From: a virus
Strand: one strand, 5' to 3'
DNA: 24,001 nucleotides
IMG/VR virus record: IMGVR_UViG_3300027320_000052
Location: 1 to 24,001 of that record
Shown: positions 1-7,744 of the stretch, piece by piece
How the letters are laid out: each line of letters begins with the position of its first letter
Numbering within the stretch: the first letter of the stretch is position 1
Position numbers and translations under genes: made by a program
The notes under the pieces: generated by a model
Databases searched by the model: none
The model's input: the letters and a program-made list of their open reading frames with translations, nothing else
What the model was told of the DNA's origin: nothing

Positions 1-33
1 AAAACCCGCACAGCCAATGCTGGAGCGGTTTGA
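1..33 (-). terminator. Possible terminator downstream of the tRNA end
   Basis: After the tRNA 3' end, the minus strand can fold as AAACCGC with GCGGGTTT (one bulge) around an inner CAGC-ATTG-GCTG hairpin, ending in TTTT at the window edge. If real, it would be the host terminator for the tRNA gene, which would mean bases 1-50 are chromosome. The fold is imperfect and the edge cuts it. Confidence 0.3.
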
Positions 34-50
34 GGGGCTGTAGAGAGGAG

Positions 51-95
51 AGCCGACGACGAGACTCGAACTCGTGACCTATCGATTACGAATCG
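51..95 (-). other. tRNA-Thr(CGU) 3' fragment: phage attachment site (att)
   Basis: On the minus strand, the 45 nt give the 3' part of a tRNA: three bases of the anticodon stem 5' strand, loop TTCGTAA (anticodon CGU, Thr), complete 3' strand TCGAT, AGGTC, T-arm ACGAG-TTCGAGT-CTCGT, acceptor strand CGTCGGC and discriminator T. The acceptor 5' strand (expected GCCGACG) and D-arm are absent upstream, and the anticodon stem stops matching after three bases (TTGCGA where ATCGA would pair). So tRNA identity begins at about 95, the probable crossover edge. No CCA follows. This is what is left when a phage integrates into a tRNA 3' end. Confidence 0.75.
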
Positions 96-128
96 CAAAA
101 CGGACTCTGATTATTAGCAACTTACAAA

Positions 129-148
129 GGTGTTGCGCGGGTGTTGCG
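129..148. repeat. Tandem 9-bp repeats beside the attachment core
   Basis: GGTGTTGCG occurs at 129-137 and again at 140-148, an 11-bp period, close to one helical turn. It lies 34 bp from the tRNA fragment. Such paired direct repeats near a tRNA attachment core are typical arm-type integrase or excisionase sites; that role is inferred. Confidence 0.45.
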
Positions 149-168
149 TTTTAAGGGCGATATAGGCA

Positions 169-202
169 ACAAAAACGCCCCGACTTTTTAGGGTTCGGGG
201 CG
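169..202 (-). terminator. Intrinsic terminator closing the late operon
   Basis: On the minus strand, an 8-bp perfect stem (CGCCCCGA paired with TCGGGGCG) around an 11-nt loop (ACCCTAAAAAG) is followed by TTTTT. It stands about 45 bp after the last stop codon. It ends the minus-strand unit before the attachment site. Confidence 0.85.
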
Positions 203-246
203 TGTTGATTGCTGTTTAATTTAGAGTCAGAATTGGAGGGGGTGAC

Positions 247-438
247 CTAAATGTCTAACCCGTTTTGCTTATAGAATTCCGACCCTGCATCTGGGTTGGT
301 GTAGGACAAGCGGACATACTCTTTTTCAGTTTTTGTCAGAGACCGTTTGAGGTCATTCTCATAGTCTTCGATGGCCTCCTTGATTTCGGATTCTGTCTCA
401 CCGATGTCTTCGCTGAAGTCTGCTGGAAATCCACTCAT
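247..438 (-). CDS. Small acidic protein, last gene of the operon
   Basis: 63 aa, start overlapping the stop of the giant gene as ATGA. The composition is strongly acidic and helical (DFSEDIGETESEIKEAIEDYEND), then a mixed, more basic and aromatic C-terminal part (RSLTKTEKEYVRLSYTNPD). No family was recognised. Tight coupling to the ejection protein suggests a dedicated chaperone, inhibitor of one of its enzymatic modules before packaging, or assembly factor; this is inference from order and charge only. An intrinsic terminator follows about 45 bp downstream. Confidence 0.6.
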   Translation of the reverse strand: MSGFPADFSEDIGETESEIKEAIEDYENDLKRSLTKTEKEYVRLSYTNPDAGSEFYKQNGLDI

Positions 439-3400
439 TGTTTTGAATAATTAAATACGCCGTTGTCCAAAGAAAGTCTAATGATTTCACGGCCATTGGC
501 GGCTTGGCCTTCCACATGCGCTTTTGATTTGTTTACAAACGAAACCCAATCGCTTGAAGTTCCTTTTCCTTTAAATTCCTTGAGGAAATTTTTTGTTAAA
601 TCCAGAGATGAGTGACCGACGGCCTCGTTCTTGATTGCGTTCCATGTCACCCAATGCAGCCCACCTGGATCGGCGTGGTTGCCAAGGTAGGCTTGTAGAT
701 CCGGCGAGGCATTGATGGCGGCTTGCGCGGCCCTGTCGATGCCGTTGTAGAGGGCGAGGCTGAATGCAGGGTTGTCGTTCTCGATGGTGCCGTAGTTTGC
801 GTAGATGCCAATCGGGTCTTGTGGAATCCGCTTCGCATCGCCTGTGTATTGGAAGTAGTGCTGGTGCGTTGGGGAGCCTGTAGCCTGCATGACTGGGTCC
901 ATGTAGAGGTCAACGAAACGCCAGCGGTCCAGCACGGTACCCTTGATGCCGAATGTGAGGCCAATGAATCCCTGCACTTTGTTTTTGATGCCTGTGGCAC
1001 CGTGCCCGAGGCTATTAAACTTGGAGCGCATATCGATGGCGGAATCGGTGGCATACAGGTCTGACACTTGCTTCCAGCGACCGTTGTGGTTCTTCAGCAT
1101 CAGATAGAAAGAATTTGCGTTTGATGTGGCGTTGTTGCCGAGCTTTCCGTATTCCCCTTTGGTAGCTGTTCGGGCTTTGCCCACGATGGTTTTCCATTGT
1201 TCCTTTTTGAGTTTGAAGGTTCCATCAAGGGAGTTTTGAATTTGCTGGATGACCTCCGGCTGCAAGACAAGCCGCATCCACAGAGCCTCCTGATCAAGTG
1301 GCGGGAGTTGTTTGGAGAGCGTGCCCCATAGGTGGTGCAGTGCCGTGACAAACTCGGTGGGCTTTTCACCGATGACTTGGCGCATTTCGACAACGCTATC
1401 GAGCCCCGCCATCGCGGCATCCCGCGTGCCTGAGACCGTGCGCGGCCCATGGAATCCGCCATCCAGTAGGGCGATGAAATCCTTTGGCCGCTTGAGCATC
1501 ATGTCGATGCCGCTCGGAGGGACAAGGATGTTTTTGGTGACGCCGGCGTCTCGCATGATTTCAGCGTATCCCTTGGGATCCGTAAATTTCAAAGGGTCGT
1601 TGGTAATTACTTCAGTTGCCTTGTTTACTTGTTCAATAGCGGCTACGACCTTAGCCCTGTCTTTTGCCGCTTCGCCGATGAAATCCTTGTTGCCGAGAGA
1701 GAATTTTGATTTTGCGAGTTGATAATTTGGAAGGGGAAGGTCGAAGTCTCCTGGCTGAAATTTCACTTCGGTATTATCGCGCAGCTTCGGAGTGATGCCC
1801 TCCTTTTGCTTGCCTTTTTTATCCAGCACAGGCTTGCCTTTGTCATCGAAAAGTTTCTCACGAATCATCACGCGGACGATAGGCACCGACTTCGCTTGAG
1901 GGATTGTCTTGGGCAGGGATTTTGCTGCCGTGGTAAAAAGCTGCGTCATCGAACCCGCCGGCATCTCGATGCCTTTGTCCGGCACCGCATCCGGCATGGC
2001 TTGGCCTTGGGGTGGTCTTGTTGTTCCTGACACAAAAATGTCATCTGGGTTGTCAGTGAGCCAAAGTTTTTTCCCATTGATTTCCGTGACTTTTGGATTC
2101 CTTAAAAAGGCTTCGACCACTACAGGGTTTGCGGGCTCGTTTGTTTTACTTGCGGCAACACGAAGGCGATCTCCAAGGTCTTTGGGGATCTTGTTTGCGA
2201 TCTCGTCGAAATAATCTCCCAAGCTCTCAATGTCGTCTACATAGCTGGAATTGAATTCTGGCAATTCAGTAGAGTCTGCAAACCCATCCACCTTTAATCC
2301 GCTATCCATTCTGCCTGAGAGCTCTCGCATGACATCATTTGCCGAATCTACTGCGGACTGAGTAGAGTCAATTTTGTTAGATGCGTAGCCTTTTGCCGAC
2401 TCGACATTATCGGTGAAAGAAAACCCACCTCGAGACAGACCGGAATTTCTTGCCCTATATTTCAGATCAAATTTTTGGCCCTTAAAGTCAGGGCTCCCAT
2501 GATAAACTGGGCCAACCAATCCATTCCGTTTAGCTTCATCCGGCGTGATTGTGATATCCGGCATCGCTTGGCCTTGGGGATTGTATAAGGCGTCTTCTGT
2601 GGCTTTGGGTAATGATATGAGCCGGTCTCGAGAGTAGCCGGAAAGATCATTCATGTCAGTGATTGGAGATAATGACAGCTCGTCACCCATTTCGTGAGCT
2701 CCCCACATGCGATCTCCGTCGGACCAACGGCGGGCGACATCGAGGGCGCTGGATGGTTGTTCGCCGTGTTTCCTTAAAAAGGAACTCAACTGCCGATCTG
2801 TCATTTGTTCGATAGGCTTTAGATGTTTTGCATCCGGCATCGCTTGGCCGGTTGGCAGGTCTCTGGACAAGTCTGGAAGGGGGGTGGGGATTTCGGGGAG
2901 GAGGTTGTTGTTGGCCTTGTCGTAGTCGAAGTGGAAGCCTTGGCGTCCAGTGCCTACGGCGGCGTCTACGCGGTCGAGGCGGAACTGCTTGATGGCGCTG
3001 CTGGGGCCAGCGATTTTGCCGCTGAAGGGGTTTGCGCCTCGATTCATTTGGGTCGCGATGCCGATGAGGGAGTTGATGGCGTCGCGGCGTTTCTCGTCCA
3101 TTTTGTTGGAGCCTGGAAGGTCGTTGCGGTGGTTTTCCATCCACTGCTTGAGGTCGGCCTCGATGAGCTTGATGTCGTTGTTGTAGAGACGGCCGATGAT
3201 CGGGTCGCCGGCGTTGATGGCTTTGATGGCGCGGTTGCGGAATTGTGTGAGGTCTAGGACGGAGGCGAGGAGGTTGTTTTTTCCGCTGAGTTCCCATCCC
3301 CAGGGGATGACTTCGCGGGTGATGGCTTCGAGGTTGCCGAGGCGGTTGACTCGGAAGGCGCCGGTGTCTCCGCTGCCGATGGCGTGGTAGCGGACCTGCA

Positions 3401-6395
3401 TGCTCTCGCCGGATGCTGCGGCGGCCTCGAACTGGCGAGCGAAGCCGCGTTGGTGTTGCGCGAAGCCGTTTAGGAAATCAAAGGTGGGCGGGAGGATGCG
3501 GCCTCGCACGGTGACGCGGCCGTCGGCTGTCTTCTTCGGGCCGAGTGCAGGATTGCTACGGTCGATCAACTTGGATCCTACAAGGGATTTGACCTGTTGC
3601 TGGCGCTTGAGTGTCTCGGCGGTGATGTCGGTCTGTTCGCGGAAGACGGCCTGTCCGGTGGCTGGGTCGATGCGGGCAAATTCATTGGCCATGACGCCGC
3701 TACCGTAGTCGTGGAAGGTGACTTGGGGATTGTTTGCGAGGTCGGTTGCTCGGCCTGTAGGGGCTACGCGCACGCCTCGGGCTTGGGTCTGCTCTGGGTG
3801 GTTGATCCAGTTGCGGTAGTTGTTGAGGTATTGGTCGAGCTGTTTTTTGAGGACAGGATCGGTCGCTAGGATGGGGTTCGCCTTGAAGAGCGGGTCCGGC
3901 TGGCCGGTGACGGGGTCGATGCGGACGCCGGAGATCGAGAGGGCGTTGGCTTGGGCTCCGAGGAAGTTCTCCATGCTGCCGAGCCATGATCCGTCTGCTG
4001 GGAGGTGGCGGCGGATGCCGGCAAAGTCCATCGATTGGCTGGCTTGACGGAAGTCCTCGGCAAAGATTTCGTCTCGCGCCCAGTCGAGGGGATCCATGTC
4101 GCCTCGGAGGAGGCCAGATTGGCCGAGCTCGTCCATCTTCGCGGTGATTGCGGCAGGAGTGACGGGGAAGTTTTGCCCAGGGAATTTGGCTGCATTTTCG
4201 TTTTGGATCATGGCGGTCGCGTATTCGCGGCCACGGGCTTCCACGCCGACTTGGGTATAGCGGCGGGTGGTGAAGGAGCGAATGGTATCGGCTTGGGCGC
4301 TGCCGAGGGCTCCGCTCTTGAGCAGGGCGTGCCCGAGTTCGTGCGGCACGATGCCGTCGCGTTTGGCGTCGAGGTTGACAAAGACACGGGCCTTTTCTCC
4401 TGGGGCGGCTTGGACGTAAAGTCCAGCAGCGCCTGCTCCGCCGAGGGCTTGGGTATTAGAATCAAAGTCTGCTTTTCCCAGCGGAACGAAATCCACCTTG
4501 TCGCGGAAGAATCCCTGCATGGCGGCGAGGTCGCCGAGTTGTTGCGTGGAGTAGGTCTGAATTGTTTTGGTGACATCGCCGCCGGCGAGCTCGACATCCA
4601 TGAGCATGCGGGCGGTGTCAAAGGCGCGGGACTCGGCGCGGCGTTGCTCGAGGCCGGTGAATCGGCCACCGGCTCCGCCTACGGCTCCAAATCCAACGCC
4701 GAGGCCAAGCATGTTGGCGGCGGCTTTTTCTTCGTCGGCATTGAGGGCGAGGGCAACGAACGGCGCGTTGGCGACGGCGCCCTTGACCGCTCCGGTGGCG
4801 ACGGCAGAGGCTCCGCGCACGCTTTGGACGATAGCGGGGGATGCCAGTGCGTCGGCGATGGCGCGGGTCTGCTTGCCGAGTCGCGGGTCGGCAGCAAGCC
4901 GAGCGGGGGTGGACTCGATGGGGCGAAATCTGGTGGGGTTCTCGAGAGCTTCGCGTACCAAGGACAGCTCGGAAAATGCCTCGAGCTTGGTGGCGACGGA
5001 GACTTGCGCGATGTCGTCAAATCCCTCGCCGGCATCCGAGGCAACGCGCAGGATCGTGGCCGTGGGGCCAGAGATTTTCTGGACCGTGCGCAGGACACCG
5101 AGACCCGCTCGGTAGCCTATGTAAGCGCCGCCGATGATCTTGGCCGCGTCCTGTGCTTGGGAGACTCCTGGTATATCGCTATCCAAACCGAATACACCTC
5201 CACCGATGCCGCCAGCGGCAGACCACTTTGCCATCTTGATCTGGTTTTCTGGCGTGATCTTTGTGCCTTTTTGGATGATCTCTTGGAATTTTGCGGCACC
5301 AGTTTCCATGCCAGCGATGCCTTTGGCTGCGGCACGGTCAAGCACGCGGGCTGCTCTAGCACCGCCAGCTTTAGTGAGACGGGAGAGGCCAAGCGTCTTT
5401 GCGCCAGCGCTCAGAGGGACGCCCATTGTGGCGATGTTGGTCGGCTCAAGAAGGCCGCCAGCCAGCTCCGAGGTGGCCTGCATGGGTTGCTCTGTTTGAT
5501 TGCGACCTGTGGTGATGCGGGTGATAAATTCGGTGGGGGCGGTAGTAGATGCGACCCACTCTTCAAGTTCTTTCTGCCGTGAGCGCTCCATGAAAAATCG
5601 GTCGAATTCTTCGTCCTTGAGGTCTTCTTCGGTGACGGCGCGAACAGATCGGCCTTGCCCTGCTGCGATTTGTTGCTCTCCAGCGAGCACCTCTGCATCC
5701 GAGCGAAGATGCCTGTTCCGTAGGAGAGGGTATACAAACTCGCCCGTTTGCTCGTCGCGGCCGATAGGCACTTGGGCACTCGTCTGTCGGATCCAGCGAG
5801 TCACATCGTTGGTGTTGCGCCAAGATTTCTTGGCAATGGCTTTCATTGTCGCAGGGGATCTTGCGAGAAATTCGCCTGAGTCATCCGATATTTCGTGGAT
5901 CGTATCGCCGATGGTTTGCAGGAAGCCTTGAGCGCCCGTCGCCGCGTTTTCGAGCAGCCCTGGTATTTTCCCTTGCGATTTCAGTCTGGCCTTGAGTTGC
6001 TTGGCCTCGAAGTATTCGTCGCGGGTCGGAATGTAGGTCGGGTCGTCGTAAACGGAGGCGACTATTTTTTGATCGATTTCGTCGGGCGTAAATTTTGGGA
6101 CGCTTTGATCGTAAAAATCAAGTTCTTCTGGAGTATAAGCTCGGCCCGCCTCGAGTTTTGCGACGGGTCCCATAGCGGGACCGCGAGACGGCTCTGGAAT
6201 GGAAAAAGGAGTCCCGTCCCCGACGGCCAACTCGGGTGAGCCTGTTGCTTCAGGCGCTGTTGGTGCGCTTGCTACGGGGGCAGCAGAGGCGGTGCGGGAA
6301 GTTTCTGGATTCTCGACCGGCAGCTCGGCGGCCGCCATGGCATCGAGTTCCTCGACAGTGTATTTCCTATCGGGGGAGAGAGTAAGTTCGGCCAT
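435..6395 (-). CDS. Giant polyvalent ejection protein with zincin and ADP-ribosyltransferase-like modules
   Basis: 1986 aa. The N-terminus carries three copies of a short motif (YTVEELD 12-18, YTPEELD 87-93, FTPDEID 102-108) in a Pro/Ala-rich region. Glycine-rich hydrophobic stretches near 415-434 and 558-578 could insert into membranes. A zincin motif HELGH (685-689) in VPHELGHALL suggests a metallopeptidase. Three GQAMPD repeats (1183, 1275, 1464) delimit a 92-residue and a 189-residue segment; the second has VYHGS (1297-1301) and GGFSFTDN with AKGYA (1323-1338), like the ADP-ribosyltransferases in polyvalent proteins. The C-terminal 400 residues are helical with a GIKNKVQGFIGLTFG-type segment and ETW/DRW end. 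Such mosaics are packaged and injected with phage DNA to disarm the host. Individual module functions are motif-based inference. Confidence 0.8.
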   Translation of the reverse strand: MAELTLSPDRKYTVEELDAMAAAELPVENPETSRTASAAPVASAPTAPEATGSPELAVGDGTPFSIPEPSRGPAMGPVAKLEAGRAYTPEELDFYDQSVPKFTPDEIDQKIVASVYDDPTYIPTRDEYFEAKQLKARLKSQGKIPGLLENAATGAQGFLQTIGDTIHEISDDSGEFLARSPATMKAIAKKSWRNTNDVTRWIRQTSAQVPIGRDEQTGEFVYPLLRNRHLRSDAEVLAGEQQIAAGQGRSVRAVTEEDLKDEEFDRFFMERSRQKELEEWVASTTAPTEFITRITTGRNQTEQPMQATSELAGGLLEPTNIATMGVPLSAGAKTLGLSRLTKAGGARAARVLDRAAAKGIAGMETGAAKFQEIIQKGTKITPENQIKMAKWSAAGGIGGGVFGLDSDIPGVSQAQDAAKIIGGAYIGYRAGLGVLRTVQKISGPTATILRVASDAGEGFDDIAQVSVATKLEAFSELSLVREALENPTRFRPIESTPARLAADPRLGKQTRAIADALASPAIVQSVRGASAVATGAVKGAVANAPFVALALNADEEKAAANMLGLGVGFGAVGGAGGRFTGLEQRRAESRAFDTARMLMDVELAGGDVTKTIQTYSTQQLGDLAAMQGFFRDKVDFVPLGKADFDSNTQALGGAGAAGLYVQAAPGEKARVFVNLDAKRDGIVPHELGHALLKSGALGSAQADTIRSFTTRRYTQVGVEARGREYATAMIQNENAAKFPGQNFPVTPAAITAKMDELGQSGLLRGDMDPLDWARDEIFAEDFRQASQSMDFAGIRRHLPADGSWLGSMENFLGAQANALSISGVRIDPVTGQPDPLFKANPILATDPVLKKQLDQYLNNYRNWINHPEQTQARGVRVAPTGRATDLANNPQVTFHDYGSGVMANEFARIDPATGQAVFREQTDITAETLKRQQQVKSLVGSKLIDRSNPALGPKKTADGRVTVRGRILPPTFDFLNGFAQHQRGFARQFEAAAASGESMQVRYHAIGSGDTGAFRVNRLGNLEAITREVIPWGWELSGKNNLLASVLDLTQFRNRAIKAINAGDPIIGRLYNNDIKLIEADLKQWMENHRNDLPGSNKMDEKRRDAINSLIGIATQMNRGANPFSGKIAGPSSAIKQFRLDRVDAAVGTGRQGFHFDYDKANNNLLPEIPTPLPDLSRDLPTGQAMPDAKHLKPIEQMTDRQLSSFLRKHGEQPSSALDVARRWSDGDRMWGAHEMGDELSLSPITDMNDLSGYSRDRLISLPKATEDALYNPQGQAMPDITITPDEAKRNGLVGPVYHGSPDFKGQKFDLKYRARNSGLSRGGFSFTDNVESAKGYASNKIDSTQSAVDSANDVMRELSGRMDSGLKVDGFADSTELPEFNSSYVDDIESLGDYFDEIANKIPKDLGDRLRVAASKTNEPANPVVVEAFLRNPKVTEINGKKLWLTDNPDDIFVSGTTRPPQGQAMPDAVPDKGIEMPAGSMTQLFTTAAKSLPKTIPQAKSVPIVRVMIREKLFDDKGKPVLDKKGKQKEGITPKLRDNTEVKFQPGDFDLPLPNYQLAKSKFSLGNKDFIGEAAKDRAKVVAAIEQVNKATEVITNDPLKFTDPKGYAEIMRDAGVTKNILVPPSGIDMMLKRPKDFIALLDGGFHGPRTVSGTRDAAMAGLDSVVEMRQVIGEKPTEFVTALHHLWGTLSKQLPPLDQEALWMRLVLQPEVIQQIQNSLDGTFKLKKEQWKTIVGKARTATKGEYGKLGNNATSNANSFYLMLKNHNGRWKQVSDLYATDSAIDMRSKFNSLGHGATGIKNKVQGFIGLTFGIKGTVLDRWRFVDLYMDPVMQATGSPTHQHYFQYTGDAKRIPQDPIGIYANYGTIENDNPAFSLALYNGIDRAAQAAINASPDLQAYLGNHADPGGLHWVTWNAIKNEAVGHSSLDLTKNFLKEFKGKGTSSDWVSFVNKSKAHVEGQAANGREIIRLSLDNGVFNYSKQ
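1989..2006 (-). repeat. GQAMPD linker repeat 3
   Basis: 18 bp coding GQAMPD within PQGQAMPDA (residues 1464-1469), with one base different from the other two copies. It closes the ADP-ribosyltransferase-like segment and opens the long helical C-terminal part. Confidence 0.85.
2556..2573 (-). repeat. GQAMPD linker repeat 2
   Basis: 18 bp coding GQAMPD within PQGQAMPDI (residues 1275-1280). It marks the border between the 92-residue segment and the ADP-ribosyltransferase-like segment. Confidence 0.85.
2832..2849 (-). repeat. GQAMPD linker repeat 1
   Basis: 18 bp coding GQAMPD within PTGQAMPDA (residues 1183-1188 of the giant protein). It is identical at DNA level to repeat 2 and differs by one base from repeat 3. 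It marks the left border of a 92-residue segment. Confidence 0.85.
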
Positions 6396-7233
6396 CGGGA
6401 TTTAGTATTAATTTTTGACCACCAGGATAAATGCGAACAGGGGGTAGCTGCTGGGATTGCGCGGGGGCGGCTTGAGGTTGGGCGGCCTGCTGTGCTGGCG
6501 CTTGGGACGGAGCGGATCCGGTCATGCCTTCGATGCGGGACTTGGCATCGAGGAGGTATTCCTTCCAGATCGTGTCGTTCTGGTGCAGGCGGGGGCTCAT
6601 GCCTTTGAGGAATTTCAATTCGTCCTGGGAGACGGGCTTGAGGAATTTGGTGAGCTCAAGCACGTCGTTATTGACGAGTCGCTCGAGTTCGGCGCGTTGG
6701 GCAGATCGTTGCTCATTGAATCCGCCGGCATCCAGCATTTCGCCGGCCGTGCCGTCGAATTTTCCTACAAGAGGCTCTATGTTGACATAACCTTTTGCTT
6801 TGGGGTTTGTGTATTTGTTGATTTTGTCGAGGACGAGGCTCTTGCGCGTGTTGAGCTCGGCTTGTTCCTTCGCCTTGGCGATGGTCTCTTGCTCTAGCTT
6901 GCCGATATCGAGTTGGGTTTTGCGTGCCGACAACTGAGCTGCGGATGCTTCCGCTTGAGCTTTTGGCGTGGACTGCTCGATGAGGCGGGTATTGAAGGTC
7001 TCAACGAATTCAGCAGCAGCCTGCGGGGTGTATTGGATGCCCTGCTTCATGTTTCGCAGGAGTTGCTTTTGCGAGTCCGGCAGTCGAGCGAAATCCTCGT
7101 CGGATTGCACGACGATGCTGCCAAAGTCAAAGCTGTTGCCTTTGGATGCCTTGGGAGGCGGTTGAGGCACGGCGCCGCCGATATTGTAGTTCTCCGCGAA
7201 GGTGATGAGGTCGGTGGATTGGGGGGCGTCCAT
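6367..7233 (-). CDS. Probable internal virion protein with coiled coil
   Basis: 288 aa from MDAPQSTDLITF at 7233 (an open extension to 7389 lies inside the previous gene). Residues about 75-140 are a charged coiled coil (AQAEASAAQLSARKTQLDIGK onward), followed by a mixed helical region (ELTKFLKPVSQDELKFLKGM) and a Pro/Gln/Ala linker (APSQAPAQQAAQPQAAPAQ) that leads to a small conserved-looking tail (PVRIYPGGQKLILNPDGRTYSLPR is a GGQ-then-NPDGRTY ending often seen in peptide-tail modules). It overlaps the start of the giant polyvalent gene by 29 nt. A partner of that protein in the internal core or ejectosome is likely. Confidence 0.65.
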   Translation of the reverse strand: MDAPQSTDLITFAENYNIGGAVPQPPPKASKGNSFDFGSIVVQSDEDFARLPDSQKQLLRNMKQGIQYTPQAAAEFVETFNTRLIEQSTPKAQAEASAAQLSARKTQLDIGKLEQETIAKAKEQAELNTRKSLVLDKINKYTNPKAKGYVNIEPLVGKFDGTAGEMLDAGGFNEQRSAQRAELERLVNNDVLELTKFLKPVSQDELKFLKGMSPRLHQNDTIWKEYLLDAKSRIEGMTGSAPSQAPAQQAAQPQAAPAQSQQLPPVRIYPGGQKLILNPDGRTYSLPR

Positions 7234-7238
7234 AATGA

Positions 7239-7739
7239 TTATTTGACGTACTGGTATTGGACACCGCCGGCAGGGTTGGCCTGCTGGGCTGGTGGGGTAT
7301 AAGGCTGCTGATTTGCCGGCACTTGGTTTTGAAGTTGGGCTTGGGTTATACGGTTGTTTTGCGCGTTGTATTGCACCCCATACATCCATTGCTTGAGGTC
7401 GTGATCCATGAGGGAATCTGCCGTGGAGACGATGCCTTGACGCTTGCCGAGGGGCATGGAGTCGAATTTGTCGATGGTGTCTTGAGAGATAAGATTACTG
7501 CCGTCGGATTTTTTGATGCCTTTGAGCATGTCGAACTTGGCGTTGGCGCCGTCCGAGGCGATGCGGTTTTCTTGAGATTTCTGCATATTATTGCTGACCA
7601 TGCCCATTGCTGTATTGAATGAGGAGGTGAGGGAGTTCGTCATATTCTCCGTCCCGCGAGCGCGGATGGCGGCGGCGTTATTGGATCCTGCGGCGTAGAT
7701 TTCGGCGGAGCGGTCGGTGACGGTGGGGGCGTATTGCAT
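7239..7739 (-). CDS. Probable internal virion protein
   Basis: 166 aa from the ATG at 7739; the frame extends far upstream, but only as an Arg/Pro-rich shadow of the TfuA gene. The protein is helical and Ala/Asn/Ser-rich (EIYAAGSNNAAAIRARG, NSLTSSFNTAMGMVSNNMQ), then turns into a Gln/Pro tail (PANQQPYTPPAQQ, ending GGVQYQYVK). This composition and its place among the Gln-rich 742-aa protein, the 288-aa coiled-coil protein and the giant polyvalent protein suggest one of a set of ejected internal proteins, as T7 has gp14, gp15 and gp16. The stop is five bases before the next start. There is no catalytic motif. Confidence 0.65.
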   Translation of the reverse strand: MQYAPTVTDRSAEIYAAGSNNAAAIRARGTENMTNSLTSSFNTAMGMVSNNMQKSQENRIASDGANAKFDMLKGIKKSDGSNLISQDTIDKFDSMPLGKRQGIVSTADSLMDHDLKQWMYGVQYNAQNNRITQAQLQNQVPANQQPYTPPAQQANPAGGVQYQYVK

Positions 7740-7744
7740 TTTAT

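Noticed and set aside
51-127. A complete functional tRNA gene
   Set aside because: There is no acceptor 5' strand complementary to CGTCGGC, no D-arm, and the anticodon stem fails after three pairs. Only the 3' part is present.
109-174. End of a coding region (integrase-like tail) read on the minus strand through the repeats
   Set aside because: The frame is short, runs through the terminator hairpin and has no start; the region is better explained as attachment-site DNA.
4005-5582. 525-codon open frame on the plus strand
   Set aside because: It lies wholly antisense to the giant polyvalent gene, is Gly/Ala/Arg-rich without domain features, and arises from high G+C at third positions of the real gene.
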